From: FEN-1297 sp046704255
GTDB taxonomy: Bacteria; Bacteroidota; Ignavibacteria; Ignavibacteriales; Ignavibacteriaceae
Assembly (NCBI GenBank): GCA_046704255.1
Contig: JBJKSH010000106.1
Span: 57,048-121,047, forward strand
Direction: 5' to 3'
DNA: 64,000 nt
In this document: positions 1 through 9,654 of the stretch, piece after piece
How positions within the stretch are numbered: the stretch's first letter is position 1
How the letters are laid out: each line of letters starts with the position of its first letter
Position numbers and translations under genes: made by a program
Notes under the pieces: model-generated
Databases searched by the model: none
What the model was told of the DNA's origin: nothing
Seen by the model: the letters and a program-made list of their open reading frames with translations, nothing else

Positions 1-492
1 ACACTACCTGCTGTGAACCGGGATTCTTTAGTTGAATTTCAAAAAAAGGTTGCAAGTTTAAGCAGGGCAGTGCTTGGTTCCGTTGATGCCGCAAAAGATT
101 TATCCGAAAGAATTAAATATATCAAGAAGGCATTATTGAATACCCCAAAGGCTTCAGCAAATCTTTTAACGGATGCCGATTCAATTGAAACAAAGGTAAA
201 TAACATTTTAGAAAAACTTACCGGCAACCAGAGCTTGATAAACAGAAATATTAATACTCCGCCTTCCATTGCAGACCGCATTCAGCAAATAATATATGAT
301 GAATGGCTGTCTACTTCTTCTCCCACACAAACACAAAAAGACGGGTACAAAATTGCAGGAGAAGAATTTATCCCGGTTCAAACTGAATTAAGACAAATAA
401 TAAACGTAGACATGAAAAATTTACAAAAGAAGTTGGAAGCTGCCGGTGCGCCTTACACACCGGGTACAGTACCGGATTGGGAAAATAAGTAA
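1..492 (+). CDS. C-terminal end of BNR/sortilin-like secreted protein (partial)
   Basis: The frame is open from base 1 (codons ACA CTA CCT GCT GTG AAC...), so this is the 3' end of a gene that starts outside the window; a GTG at 13 is probably internal. The residues present are helical and charged. The ending 'LEAAGAPYTPGTVPDW' resembles the conserved tail of large VPS10/sortilin-type BNR-propeller proteins (often annotated glycosyl hydrolase), where a helical region follows the propeller. No propeller repeat is inside the window, so the family call rests on the tail alone. The stop is TAA at 490-492; cstA follows after 145 bp and probably has its own promoter. Confidence 0.6.
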   Translation, partial: TLPAVNRDSLVEFQKKVASLSRAVLGSVDAAKDLSERIKYIKKALLNTPKASANLLTDADSIETKVNNILEKLTGNQSLINRNINTPPSIADRIQQIIYDEWLSTSSPTQTQKDGYKIAGEEFIPVQTELRQIINVDMKNLQKKLEAAGAPYTPGTVPDWENK

Positions 493-637
493 CGATAATC
501 CGTTAACCATTACCTTTTAACAATTCGCTATTTGTTTTTTAAGTAAAATTTTGTAGGTTAATTTTAATGTCATATACTAATATCGGTAGTCTAGGGTAAA
601 TTTTATAATCCAATAAAAACAGCATCCCGGAGGAATT

Positions 638-2377
638 ATGGGCGCCTTACTTTTAATGGTTTTAACCTTTGTTGGTTATTTAATAATGTACAGAGTCTAT
701 GGCAAGTTCATTAGTAAAACAATTTTTAAAATCAATAAAAAGGCAAAAGCTCCTTCGGAAGAATTCCAGGACGGAGTAGATTTTGTACCAACTAAAAAAG
801 AAGTAATATTCGGACATCATTTTGCTTCCATTGCCGGTACAGGACCAATTGTAGGCCCTGCAATAGCCATCATCTGGGGATGGCTGCCTGCGGTAATTTG
901 GGTTTTTTTCGGCAGCCTTTTTATAGGAGCCATTCATGACTTTGGCTCGCTTGTAATTTCAATGAGAAATAAAGGGCAATCAATCTCGGAGTTTACCGCT
1001 AAATATGTTAATCCGCGTACTAAGATTTTTTTCTTCATAATAATTTTTCTTGAATTGTGGATAGTGATTTCCATTTTTGGTTTGGTAATAGCTGTTATTT
1101 TTAATATGTATCCCGGTTCCGTATTTCCGGTTTGGGTACAAATACCATTGTCAATGTATTTGGGAGTCCTTGTTTATAAGAAAGGAAAAAATCTTACCCT
1201 TTGGTCTATAATTGCCGTTATAACTATGTATGCCACAATTGTCATCGGTTACTATTTACCTATAAAAATGCCTGTGGTTCTAGGTATGCCCGCTACCGGT
1301 GTTTGGACGGTTCTTCTTCTTATTTATTGTTTTATTGCATCTGTTCTACCGGTTACAATGCTGCTTCAACCGCGTGATTATATAAATGCATATCAGTTGA
1401 CAATTGCTATGGCCTTATTAATCCTGGGCGTAATATTTAGTTCTATTTTCGGCGGGATGCATCTTGTTGCGCCTGCAGTTCAGGCGGCGCCTGCCAAGGC
1501 ACCTCCGTTATGGCCTTTCCTTTTTATTACAATTGCATGCGGAGCTATTTCCGGTTTCCATTCTCTGGTATCTTCCGGCACTTCGTCTAAACAGATTAAA
1601 AATGAAGGCGACTCGCTTTTTGTAGGTATGGGAAGCATGTTAACGGAAGGTATGCTTGCTACGCTTGTAATTATTGCCGTAGCCGCAGGTATTGGTCTAG
1701 GATATACAAATCCTGCCGGACAAACACTTGTAGGAACAAGTGCATGGGCAGCACATTATTCTTCCTGGACAGCAGCACAGGGACTTACATCTAAAATAGC
1801 TGCGTTTGTAGACGGTGCCGCCAACATGATTAGCTTTATTGGTATACCTAAAGGAATAGCAATAGGAATTATGGGAGTATTTGTTGCTTCCTTTGCAGGA
1901 ACTACGCTGGATACTGCAGCACGTATTCAAAGATACGTAATAAGTGAACTTGGTATGGATTTGAAAATAAGTGTGTTTAAAAACCGGTATTTTTCTACCA
2001 CAGTTGTTATTCTTACTGCCCTTGTACTTGCTTTTGTAAGCGGGGCAGACGGTGCCGGCGCTTTAAAATTGTGGCCGCTTTTCGGGGCTGTTAATCAAAC
2101 CCTTGCAGCTCTTGCACTTGTTATTGTTACAATTTATTTAAAATCCCGCAGCGGTTTGAAATGGGTTGCCACCGGTATTCCTGCAGTGTTTATGACTGTT
2201 ATGACTCTTTGGGCAGCCATTATGAATCAAATAGACTACAGCAACGCAAGCAACATTCTTTTACAGGTTATTAATGTTGTAATTATTGTTCTCGTCGCTT
2301 TAATTGTTATTGAAGGCTTTGTTGCTTTTCTTAAAACAACGGAACAAAAAGAAGATCCGATTTCCGTGGAAGCCTAA
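638..2377 (+). CDS. cstA: CstA-family carbon starvation transporter
   Basis: 579-residue integral membrane protein of the CstA/BtsT family, which imports peptides or pyruvate in characterised members. The N-terminal part carries family landmarks: 'FGHHFASIAGTGPIVGPAIA' near residues 60-80, 'GAIHDFGSLVISMRNKGQS' near 97-115, and later 'SGFHSLVSSGTSSKQI'. Many hydrophobic segments cover the whole length. It is shorter than the roughly 700-residue E. coli CstA and BtsT. The start is well fixed by CCCGGAGGAATT immediately upstream of ATG 638. It stands alone, with noncoding DNA on both sides. The substrate (peptide or pyruvate) cannot be told from sequence. Confidence 0.92.
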   Translation: MGALLLMVLTFVGYLIMYRVYGKFISKTIFKINKKAKAPSEEFQDGVDFVPTKKEVIFGHHFASIAGTGPIVGPAIAIIWGWLPAVIWVFFGSLFIGAIHDFGSLVISMRNKGQSISEFTAKYVNPRTKIFFFIIIFLELWIVISIFGLVIAVIFNMYPGSVFPVWVQIPLSMYLGVLVYKKGKNLTLWSIIAVITMYATIVIGYYLPIKMPVVLGMPATGVWTVLLLIYCFIASVLPVTMLLQPRDYINAYQLTIAMALLILGVIFSSIFGGMHLVAPAVQAAPAKAPPLWPFLFITIACGAISGFHSLVSSGTSSKQIKNEGDSLFVGMGSMLTEGMLATLVIIAVAAGIGLGYTNPAGQTLVGTSAWAAHYSSWTAAQGLTSKIAAFVDGAANMISFIGIPKGIAIGIMGVFVASFAGTTLDTAARIQRYVISELGMDLKISVFKNRYFSTTVVILTALVLAFVSGADGAGALKLWPLFGAVNQTLAALALVIVTIYLKSRSGLKWVATGIPAVFMTVMTLWAAIMNQIDYSNASNILLQVINVVIIVLVALIVIEGFVAFLKTTEQKEDPISVEA

Positions 2378-2905
2378 AATATTTGCATATAAGTACGGTC
2401 TCTTAAAGTTCGTACCGGTAACTAAGTATTTTACAATATTAGTAAGTTCCCTTACCAAACACCAGTGCTTGGAGTGTTGTAATGCTGAGTTCCTTCATAG
2501 CGAAATCTAAGGAATTGTCTCTTTGATTCTACATTCAATTGTTCTAATGTTCTTCATTCTTCATTTAATCTAAACAATTGAAGGAGGAACGTTTGAATTA
2601 GGAACAGTCTAAGTGATAATTTCTTAGAACGATAAGTATAGGAATTAAATACTCCATTATTCCTTAAATCTGCCTATGTGAGATAAGTAATTCAAATTAT
2701 TAAAACATCATGTAAAATTTTTAAGCAGACTATATACGGAAGAAATATTTTACAGACAAAATTATTTTTACGGACCTTAACTCAAAAATAATCTCCACTA
2801 ATTTCTACCCTTTCCAAAATTAAAAATTGTAATATGCATTACGGCATTTAACCTAATAATTTTTTAAAATAATTAAGATTTGTAATTATGACGGAAAGGA
2901 GTTGA
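2378..2905. other. noncoding region, 528 bp
   Basis: No credible gene. A 68-codon frame overlapping the end of cstA has no ribosome binding site and no protein-like composition. The only clear structure is a perfect 10-bp inverted repeat, TTCAATTGTT (2534-2543) and AACAATTGAA (2573-2582), which could fold as a long-loop hairpin. The last 200 bases are very AT-rich and must hold the promoter of the thioredoxin-fold gene. Confidence 0.5.
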
Positions 2906-3565
2906 ATGATGACAAGAGTAATTAAAAAAGAGCATATTGAAAAGGCATATTCTTACAAAGGTTTTAGAAAACTTATAGATGAATTGCTAACTGAGGGTAA
3001 ATCTACAAGCGGCAACGATTCTGAAATGCCACTAACCGAATTTACAAAATTGAATATTCAAAGAATGAGCCGTATAGATAAAACCGTTGAATTAAACAGG
3101 GAACTTTTTAACGAACTTAAAAATCTTAATGTAAGGTGGTACTGGGTTGTGCTGGCGGAAGGCTGGTGCGGAGATGTTTCTCAAAACCTTCCCGTAATCA
3201 ATAAGATGGCAAATGCTTCGGATAATATAAAGCTTAAAATTCTTTTACGGGATCAAAATTTGGATGTAATGGATAAATACCTAACCGGCAGCAGCAGATC
3301 GATTCCTAAATTAATTTGTTTGGAACAGGAAACATTAAAAGAACTGGGAACGTGGGGACCGCGTCCCGGTGTTTTACAGAATTGGGTTATGGAAATGAAG
3401 GACAAAAAGGATCCCGGTATGACAAAGAAAGAATGGATTGAGCAAATTCATGAGAAAATGCATAAGTGGTATGCTGACGATAACTCGCAAACAATCCAAA
3501 ACGAGTTCTTGTCTTTATTAAAAGAATGGAGGCAAGCAGGCAAAGCCGTAAAAAGCGGTAAATAA
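2906..3565 (+). CDS. thioredoxin-fold family protein (WCGD motif)
   Basis: 219-residue cytoplasmic protein with no signal peptide. Residues about 60-180 look like a thioredoxin fold: 'WYWVVLAEGWCGDVSQNLP' places a W-C-G-D motif at 87-90, and a cis-proline-like 'SRSIPKLICL' follows. This matches the thioredoxin-like family in which the second active-site Cys is missing, so classical disulfide exchange is unlikely and its role is unknown. Two ATG codons (2906 and 2909) are adjacent; AAGGAG at 2896-2901 is better spaced for 2909, so the true protein may be one residue shorter. It appears monocistronic. Confidence 0.75.
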   Translation: MMTRVIKKEHIEKAYSYKGFRKLIDELLTEGKSTSGNDSEMPLTEFTKLNIQRMSRIDKTVELNRELFNELKNLNVRWYWVVLAEGWCGDVSQNLPVINKMANASDNIKLKILLRDQNLDVMDKYLTGSSRSIPKLICLEQETLKELGTWGPRPGVLQNWVMEMKDKKDPGMTKKEWIEQIHEKMHKWYADDNSQTIQNEFLSLLKEWRQAGKAVKSGK

Positions 3566-3703
3566 ATTTTCATTAGAATTATTGAGATGCGGGTAACACA
3601 ACTAGAAATTGTAATTTCCTATTTTAAGTATGTTATCCGTTTTTCTTTTATCCCTGGTAAATATAATAATTTAATTATTGTTGTTATGGGCAACGATCCT
3701 ATT

Positions 3704-3762
3704 CTTAATCTTTATCTTACTCTTATTTATTATAAATAGATTAAGACTAAGAGCAAGATTAC
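3704..3762 (+). terminator. imperfect hairpin, possible terminator
   Basis: Left arm TAATCTTTATCTTACTCTT (from 3706) and right arm AAGACTAAGAGCAAGATTA (to 3761) are complementary with a few mismatches around an AT-rich loop. It lies between the thioredoxin-fold gene and the barrel gene. There is no clean U-tract, so the terminator call is weak. Confidence 0.3.
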
Positions 3763-3799
3763 GATTAAAAATTTATTGGGTAATTAATGTTAATAACCT

Positions 3800-4546
3800 A
3801 TGAAGTATAAACCTTTATTCTTTTTCATTATTATTTTTTCGGTCTTTATTATTAAAAAGATATATGCCGGTCCGCCTTTTAGAACCGATGATCCTATTCC
3901 TGTTCCTTATTTACACGGAGAGCTTTATCTGTTTTCAACAGGAGTATTTGACGGCACCGGCGCAAGCGGTATTGGGCCGGCAGTTGAATTTAATTACGGA
4001 ATTTTTCCAAACATGCAATTCCACATTATAACTCCCTTAGCCTTTTATTCACCTAAAAATGGAACAGCATATTCAGGATACGGGGATACGGAAGTTGGAG
4101 CTAAATTCCGGTTTGTTGAGCAAACTAATATTTTGCCCGACATTGCTGTATTCCCGCTTGTTGAAATTCCCACCGGCAATGCTGACAAAGGTTTGGGTAA
4201 CGGCAAAGCTCAAATTTATTTACCAATCTGGCTGCAAAAAGATTTCGGCAAATGGACTGTTTACGGAGGGGGAGGTTATTGGATTAATCCCGGTAACGGT
4301 AATAAGAACTGGGAATTTTCCGGTATACTGGTTCAATATAATTTTACCAATAGTTTTTTCCTTGGCGCCGAATTATTCCATCAAACTCCCTCGTCAATTT
4401 ATACACCCGATGATACGGGACTGCATTTCGGAGGTGGAATCCCCGTGGTTAAAAATTATCAGATACTTTTTTCTGCGGATCTAGGTAACGGAATTACTTC
4501 CTATAAACACTTTTCATATTATTTAGGTCTATATCATACCTTCTAA
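3800..4546 (+). CDS. outer-membrane beta-barrel transporter-like protein
   Basis: 248 residues starting with a hydrophobic signal peptide (residues 1-23, cleavage near 'IYA|GPPF'). The mature N-terminus 'GPPFRTDDPIPVPYLHGELY' is typical of a family of predicted outer-membrane porin/transporter barrels (MetA-pathway phenol-degradation-like). Alternating hydrophobic beta strands, 'GYGDTEVGAKFRF', 'LPDIAVFPLVEIPTGNADKG' and a C-terminal 'YYLGLYHTF' with a terminal aromatic residue support a barrel. No strong Shine-Dalgarno precedes ATG 3800. The substrate is unknown. It precedes the lipoprotein gene by 129 bp; co-transcription is possible but not shown. Confidence 0.75.
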   Translation: MKYKPLFFFIIIFSVFIIKKIYAGPPFRTDDPIPVPYLHGELYLFSTGVFDGTGASGIGPAVEFNYGIFPNMQFHIITPLAFYSPKNGTAYSGYGDTEVGAKFRFVEQTNILPDIAVFPLVEIPTGNADKGLGNGKAQIYLPIWLQKDFGKWTVYGGGGYWINPGNGNKNWEFSGILVQYNFTNSFFLGAELFHQTPSSIYTPDDTGLHFGGGIPVVKNYQILFSADLGNGITSYKHFSYYLGLYHTF

Positions 4547-4675
4547 ACTTAAAAATACTTTTGTAACAATTTAAAAAATATATAACTTTCCGTCATCAAT
4601 TTTGTTTTACGGGCTGTAACATTGAGCCTGGGTTAATTATTTTCCTTGTTATAATAAAAATATAGGGAGCCTTTC

Positions 4676-6598
4676 ATGAAAAAATTCTTTCCGTTTCTTT
4701 TATTTATTGCGGCAGGTATGCTGCTATTCTTTTCTTGTTCTAAAGAAAACGTAAAAAGCGAATTTACTTTTACTCCTCAAAAACCCGTTCCGGGTGGTGA
4801 AATAACCGTAACATTTAATGCAGATAGTACCAAACTAGCCGGGGCTGATTCGATAGATATGGTAGTTTATCTTTATAGTATAGATCCCGATAACGCAATC
4901 GGTGTAAAGATGCAGAAACAAAACGGCATTTGGACGGGGAAATTTAATACTTCCGATACTACCCGGGGAGCTTTAATTAAATTTGTTGATGCCTCAACAG
5001 AAGGCGAAGACAATGAAGTTATTGCCAACAACAAGAATAAAGGATTTGTTATTCATCTTTATAGTAAAAACGGAGATATGGTTCCGGGAAGCATGGCAGG
5101 TTTGGCTTCCGCTGTTTCTGGGTGGGCAGTATATTATTTAAGAGTTGATAAAAATGAAAAGCTTGCCGATGAATATTATAAAGATGATTTTATGAAGAAT
5201 CCCGGAATTAAAAATGATTACTTAACTGATTACCTATCACTTGAAACATCTTTGCATAAAGATAAACAGGATTCAATTATAAATGCGGAGTTAGCTCCTA
5301 TCGAAGCGAAAAAGAATAAAACGGAGAAAGAATTAACATTACTTGTCAATTGGTTGGGCAGGACAAAAAATGTTGATAAAGAAAATCAATACAAAGAAAT
5401 TTTATTAAAAAAATATCCCGGCTCTAACTTTGCGCAAATGCAAAAGTATGAAGAAATTTATAAAGAAAAAGATATAAACAAACAATTAAAGGAAACAGAA
5501 AGTTTTCAAAAAGATTTTCCCAACAGCAGGTACCTGCAGTATCTTTATATAATTATGGTTAATAAATACAACAAGGAAAAAGATTATAGCAAAGCAAAAG
5601 ACATGCTGCTAAGCCATAAAGATAAAATTGATCCGTATTATTTTTACAAAACCGTCAGCACAATGGTAAACGGTAATGCAAATCTTAACAATACATTAGA
5701 GTTAGCTAGCACCGGAGTTGAAAGGGCGCAGGCTGAAGTGAATCATCCTTCAAATAAGAAGTCTGCTTTCTTAACTGAAAAAAGTTGGATGGAGGATAGG
5801 GAATATACACTAGCCATGAATCTTTACGGCGAAGCTATGGTTCTAAACAAATTAAATAAGAATAAAGATGCAGAGACTTTACTGGCTAGGGCACTTAAAT
5901 TTTCCAAAGGCGAAGAAGACGGGATGAATGAATTGTACTCAAAAGTTCTAATAGCAAATTCGGAATATGAAGAGGCGTTAAATAAAATCGAATACTTTAT
6001 AAAGTCCGGTAAAAGCACTAAAGCTATGGATGGTCTTTTAAAGGAAGCTTACGTTAAGAAAAACGGAAGTGATGCGGGATTTGATAAATTGCTGAACAGC
6101 TTCAATAGTAAAGCAGATGAAAAATTAGCCGGGCAAATAAAATCTCAAATGCTGAATGAGCCTGCTCCGGATTTTACTTTAACGAATCTCAAAGGGCAAA
6201 AAGTTAGCTTAAAAGATTTGAAAGGGAAGATAGTTGTTGTAGATTTTTGGGCTACATGGTGCGGGCCCTGCGTTTCATCATTTCCTGCAATGGAAACTGT
6301 AATTAAAAAATTCTCTGGGGAACCTAATGTTAAGTTCCTTTTTGTAAATACCTGGGAAAATGTAAAGGATAAAAAAGAAAATGCGGAAAAATTTATCGAG
6401 AAGAATAAATACCCTTTTGAAGTACTACTGGATACGGAAAATAAGGTAGTTGGAGAATATCATGTCGCCGGTATTCCTACAAAATTCTTTATAGACAAAA
6501 ACGGAAATATAAGATTTAAGAGTGTAGGCTATTCCGGTAACGATGATCAAATGGTTAAAGAAATTTCTACGGTTATTGCTATGCTGAATAAGAGTTAG
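4676..6598 (+). CDS. TlpA-like thioredoxin lipoprotein
   Basis: 640-residue predicted lipoprotein: signal 'MKKFFPFLLFIAAGMLLFFSC' with lipobox Cys21. An N-terminal beta domain (about 25-140) is followed by a long helical, TPR-like central region (about 160-490). The C-terminal 150 residues are an AhpC/TSA-type TlpA/ResA domain starting 'PAPDFTLTNLKGQKVSLKDL', with the redox motif W-C-G-P-C and cis-proline 'VAGIPTKFFIDKNG'. Such proteins act as envelope thiol oxidoreductases, for example in cytochrome c maturation or disulfide reduction. AGGGAGCC precedes ATG 4676. The long helical linker is typical of Bacteroidota members. Confidence 0.85.
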   Translation: MKKFFPFLLFIAAGMLLFFSCSKENVKSEFTFTPQKPVPGGEITVTFNADSTKLAGADSIDMVVYLYSIDPDNAIGVKMQKQNGIWTGKFNTSDTTRGALIKFVDASTEGEDNEVIANNKNKGFVIHLYSKNGDMVPGSMAGLASAVSGWAVYYLRVDKNEKLADEYYKDDFMKNPGIKNDYLTDYLSLETSLHKDKQDSIINAELAPIEAKKNKTEKELTLLVNWLGRTKNVDKENQYKEILLKKYPGSNFAQMQKYEEIYKEKDINKQLKETESFQKDFPNSRYLQYLYIIMVNKYNKEKDYSKAKDMLLSHKDKIDPYYFYKTVSTMVNGNANLNNTLELASTGVERAQAEVNHPSNKKSAFLTEKSWMEDREYTLAMNLYGEAMVLNKLNKNKDAETLLARALKFSKGEEDGMNELYSKVLIANSEYEEALNKIEYFIKSGKSTKAMDGLLKEAYVKKNGSDAGFDKLLNSFNSKADEKLAGQIKSQMLNEPAPDFTLTNLKGQKVSLKDLKGKIVVVDFWATWCGPCVSSFPAMETVIKKFSGEPNVKFLFVNTWENVKDKKENAEKFIEKNKYPFEVLLDTENKVVGEYHVAGIPTKFFIDKNGNIRFKSVGYSGNDDQMVKEISTVIAMLNKS

Positions 6599-6678
6599 AT
6601 TTTGAGGTAACAAGAACGGAGTTCACATATATAAACCAGAAAAGATGGGGCTTTAGTTATGCACAATTTATGATAGCA

Positions 6679-6773
6679 AGAGATGGCATCTTTTATAGAT
6701 TAATAAATACTTATCTTTTGAAAGAAATAGAACTTTTACCGGGATCTTTTTAAAAGGAAAAGATGCCATCTCT
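6679..6773. terminator. 16-bp perfect inverted repeat between convergent genes
   Basis: AGAGATGGCATCTTTT (6679-6694) is exactly repeated in reverse complement as AAAAGATGCCATCTCT (6758-6773) with a 63-nt spacer, followed by ATTTTTG on the + strand. Each arm also contains a near-palindromic core (AGATGsCATCT). It lies between the convergent TlpA-like gene and transketolase, where a bidirectional terminator is expected. An old mobile-element end cannot be excluded. Confidence 0.5.
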
Positions 6774-6791
6774 ATTTTTGCGTAAGTTCAG

Positions 6792-8819
6792 TTATTTAGC
6801 CTGCTTAACTTTACCAAGTACTCGTTTAGCTGTTTCCGCAATATTTTCGGGACTAAAACCGTACTTCTCCATAATAATACCAACCGGAGCAGATGAACCG
6901 AATTTTTCCACACTTACTGCTTCGCCGTAGTCACCAATATATTTGTACCATCCTTGTTTAACCCCTGCCTCAACAGAAATACGTGCTTTAACTTCGGGTG
7001 GTATTACGGAGTTTCGGTATTCAGCCGGCTGCTTCTCGAACAATTCCCAGCTAGGAAAACTTACTACTCTAACTTTGTTCCCTTCGGTTTCAAGTTTACC
7101 GGCAGCAGTTAAGGATATACTTACTTCCGAGCCGGTTGCAAGAATAATCAAATCCGGAGTGCCGCTGCAATCTTTTAAAATGTATGCACCTTTGGCAAGA
7201 TTCTTTGCAGAAGGATATTTCTTCTGATCCAAAACAGGTAAGCCCTGTCTGGTTAACATAAGTGCAACCGGACCGCCTTTATGTTCAAGAGCTTCCTTCC
7301 AGGCATAAACAGTTTCATTAGCATCTGCAGGGCGAATAACAACAACACCGGGAATTGCTCTTAAAGAAGAAATATGTTCTACGGGCTGATGAGTCGGCCC
7401 GTCTTCGCCAAGGCCTATACTATCATGGGTAAAAACAAAAATAGGCTTAACCCTGGAAAGGGAAGCAAGTCGTATTGCAGGCCGCAGGTAATCGGAAAAT
7501 ATTAGGAAAGTTCCGCCGTAAGGAATTACTCCGCCGTAAATTGCCATTCCGTTAAGAATTCCGGCCATTCCGTGTTCGCGAATTCCAAAGTGAAAATTTC
7601 TTCCGTCCCTATTTTCTGCAGAAAAGTTTTTAAATTCTTTTAAATAAGTATTATTGGAAGGTTCGAGATCTGCCGAGCCGCCGATTAAGGTTGGAAGTGA
7701 TGAAGCAATAGCATTTAGTACTTTACCGCTTGCGGCTCTCGTTGCAACCTTCTTACCGTCATCTTCAAAGGATGGTAGTTTTGATTTCCATTCTTCGCCG
7801 AAATTTCCATTCATTACTTCTTTAAATAATTCTGCATCGGCAGGGTATTTTTCTTCATACTTTGCAAAAAGTTTATTCCAGCCGTCCTCTTCTTCTTTAC
7901 CCTTTGATCCAACGGTTTTGAAGTAATTCGAAACTTCGCCGGGAATTAAAAAGTCGGGTTCCAAAGGCCATCCCAGATTTTCTTTTGTTAATTTAACTTC
8001 TTCAGGGCCTAGAGGAGAACCATGTGCTTTATTTGTATCTTGTTTGTTCGGGCTGCCGTAACCAATATGTGTATGAGTTATAATTATCGATGGTTTATCG
8101 GTTGCATTTTGTGCATTTTTTAGCGCAGTTTCTAATGCATCCAAATCATTTACATCCGCAAGCTCCTGAACATGCCAATGATATCCTTCAAATCTTTTTT
8201 GTACAACATCTGAGTATGCAAGTGAAGTCGGGCCGTCAATTGTTATATGATTGTAATCGTAGAAGAAAATTATTTTACCGAGTTTAAGATGCCCGGCAAG
8301 TGCGGCAGCTTCGTGAGAAATTCCTTCCATAAGATCGCCGTCGCTGCAAATTCCGTATATAAAATGATCGAGAATTTTTATATCATCTTTGTTAAATTTA
8401 TTAGCAAGAAATTCCTGGGCAATAGCCATTCCGACTGCATTGCTAAATCCCTGTCCAAGCGGCCCGGTAGTAGTTTCCACACCTTCAGTAAGCCCGTATT
8501 CCGGGTGTCCGGGAGTAATGCTTCCCCATTGCCTGAACTGCTTTAACTGATCAAGAGGAATATTATAACCGCAAAGATGAAGTACACCGTATAAAAGCAT
8601 GCTTCCATGTCCTGCCGAAAGAATAAATCTGTCTCTGTTAAGCCATTTGGGATTTGACGGATTGTGCTTCATATATTTAGTATAAAGAGTAAAAGCAATC
8701 GGAGCGCAGCCCATTGGCATTCCCGGGTGCCCCGCATTAGCTTTTTGAACTGCATCAACTGCAAGGAATCTAATTGTATTTATACATTGTTCAACTATAT
8801 TTTTTTTATCATTAGCCAT
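6792..8819 (-). CDS. tkt: transketolase
   Basis: 675 residues, the normal full length. It transfers two-carbon ketol units between sugar phosphates in the pentose phosphate pathway using thiamine diphosphate and a divalent metal. Landmarks in order: 'NAGHPGMPMGCAPI' near 26-40, 'LSAGHGSMLLYGVLHL' near 67-82, the ThDP/metal motif 'GSDGDLMEGISHEAA' style segment near 158-172 with 'YDYNHITIDG', and the catalytic glutamate region 'GIREHGMAGILNGMA'. AAGGAG precedes the start. It sits alone with its own upstream region and converges on the TlpA-like gene. Confidence 0.97.
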   Translation of the reverse strand: MANDKKNIVEQCINTIRFLAVDAVQKANAGHPGMPMGCAPIAFTLYTKYMKHNPSNPKWLNRDRFILSAGHGSMLLYGVLHLCGYNIPLDQLKQFRQWGSITPGHPEYGLTEGVETTTGPLGQGFSNAVGMAIAQEFLANKFNKDDIKILDHFIYGICSDGDLMEGISHEAAALAGHLKLGKIIFFYDYNHITIDGPTSLAYSDVVQKRFEGYHWHVQELADVNDLDALETALKNAQNATDKPSIIITHTHIGYGSPNKQDTNKAHGSPLGPEEVKLTKENLGWPLEPDFLIPGEVSNYFKTVGSKGKEEEDGWNKLFAKYEEKYPADAELFKEVMNGNFGEEWKSKLPSFEDDGKKVATRAASGKVLNAIASSLPTLIGGSADLEPSNNTYLKEFKNFSAENRDGRNFHFGIREHGMAGILNGMAIYGGVIPYGGTFLIFSDYLRPAIRLASLSRVKPIFVFTHDSIGLGEDGPTHQPVEHISSLRAIPGVVVIRPADANETVYAWKEALEHKGGPVALMLTRQGLPVLDQKKYPSAKNLAKGAYILKDCSGTPDLIILATGSEVSISLTAAGKLETEGNKVRVVSFPSWELFEKQPAEYRNSVIPPEVKARISVEAGVKQGWYKYIGDYGEAVSVEKFGSSAPVGIIMEKYGFSPENIAETAKRVLGKVKQAK

Positions 8820-8988
8820 TATTTAACTCCTTTTTCCTGAAAAGGTTTTTATTTTTATAAATTAGTCCTGCAAATATATTAAAAAGCAGCGGATAATTTT
8901 TAGGCAAAAATTAACTTTATGTAAAATTTCACCAATTATATTTTGAGAAAGACTTACTTTGTGAGTTATTTCAAGCCTGGGACAGAGG

Positions 8989-9645
8989 TTATTTTATTAA
9001 GTGTTTATTAAACCCGAGTCTTACTAATTTCTTATAAGCTTTCCAAACATCAGCAGGGATTTCCTGATATATCTGGAATCCTTTTGAAGGGTACTCTTTT
9101 ATTCTTTGTAAATCTCCAACCATAATATTTATTACTTCATCCAATTTAATATTATCGTTCGGGTATTCGTCAAAATTTATCCGGGGCGAGGTTACCGCAA
9201 TATTTATTTTTTGCACCGGCCATTGTTTCAAAAAAGTAGCGAAAGTCCTTCTTTCCATATAAGGCTTTTGAACTAAAATTAATTTTGCCGGAGAAATATT
9301 TTTTTCTTTAAGGAGATTATAGCTGAACCTGATGTTCTCACCCGTATTTGTAGATTTATTTTCTACTAAAATTTTATCTGCCGGAACGCCTAATTCCAAT
9401 GCAATGTTTGCAAACTTATCGGCTTCCGGTTCATCCCATAGATCTTTTGTTAAATTACCCAAACCGCCGGAAAATAATAAAAGCGGTGCCAAGCCTTCTA
9501 AAAATAATTTTGCACCTCTTACCGCAACACGCAAATCGTGACTTCCAAGTACAATAATACAATCGGATTTTTCCAGGGAATGATTAAGGAGATGATAATT
9601 CCAGATTACTTTTGCCGCATCGAAAACATCCGCATCAATTTTCAT
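8989..9645 (-). CDS. YdcF/ElyC-family DUF218 protein
   Basis: 218 residues with the DUF218 Rossmann-like core: 'CIIVLGSHDLRVAVRGAKLF', 'LLLFSGGLGN', 'VPADKILVENKSTNTGENIRFS' and 'LVQKPYMERRTFATF'. There is no N-terminal membrane anchor, so it resembles the cytoplasmic YdcF type rather than SanA/ElyC. The biochemical role of the family is poorly defined. It begins 9 bp after the end of the phosphomannomutase gene on the same strand, so the two very likely form an operon. Confidence 0.85.
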   Translation of the reverse strand: MKIDADVFDAAKVIWNYHLLNHSLEKSDCIIVLGSHDLRVAVRGAKLFLEGLAPLLLFSGGLGNLTKDLWDEPEADKFANIALELGVPADKILVENKSTNTGENIRFSYNLLKEKNISPAKLILVQKPYMERRTFATFLKQWPVQKINIAVTSPRINFDEYPNDNIKLDEVINIMVGDLQRIKEYPSKGFQIYQEIPADVWKAYKKLVRLGFNKHLIK

Positions 9646-9654
9646 AATTGGTTT

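Noticed and set aside
2304..2510. 68-codon frame overlapping the end of cstA
   Set aside because: No ribosome binding site, overlaps real coding sequence in another frame, and composition is not protein-like.
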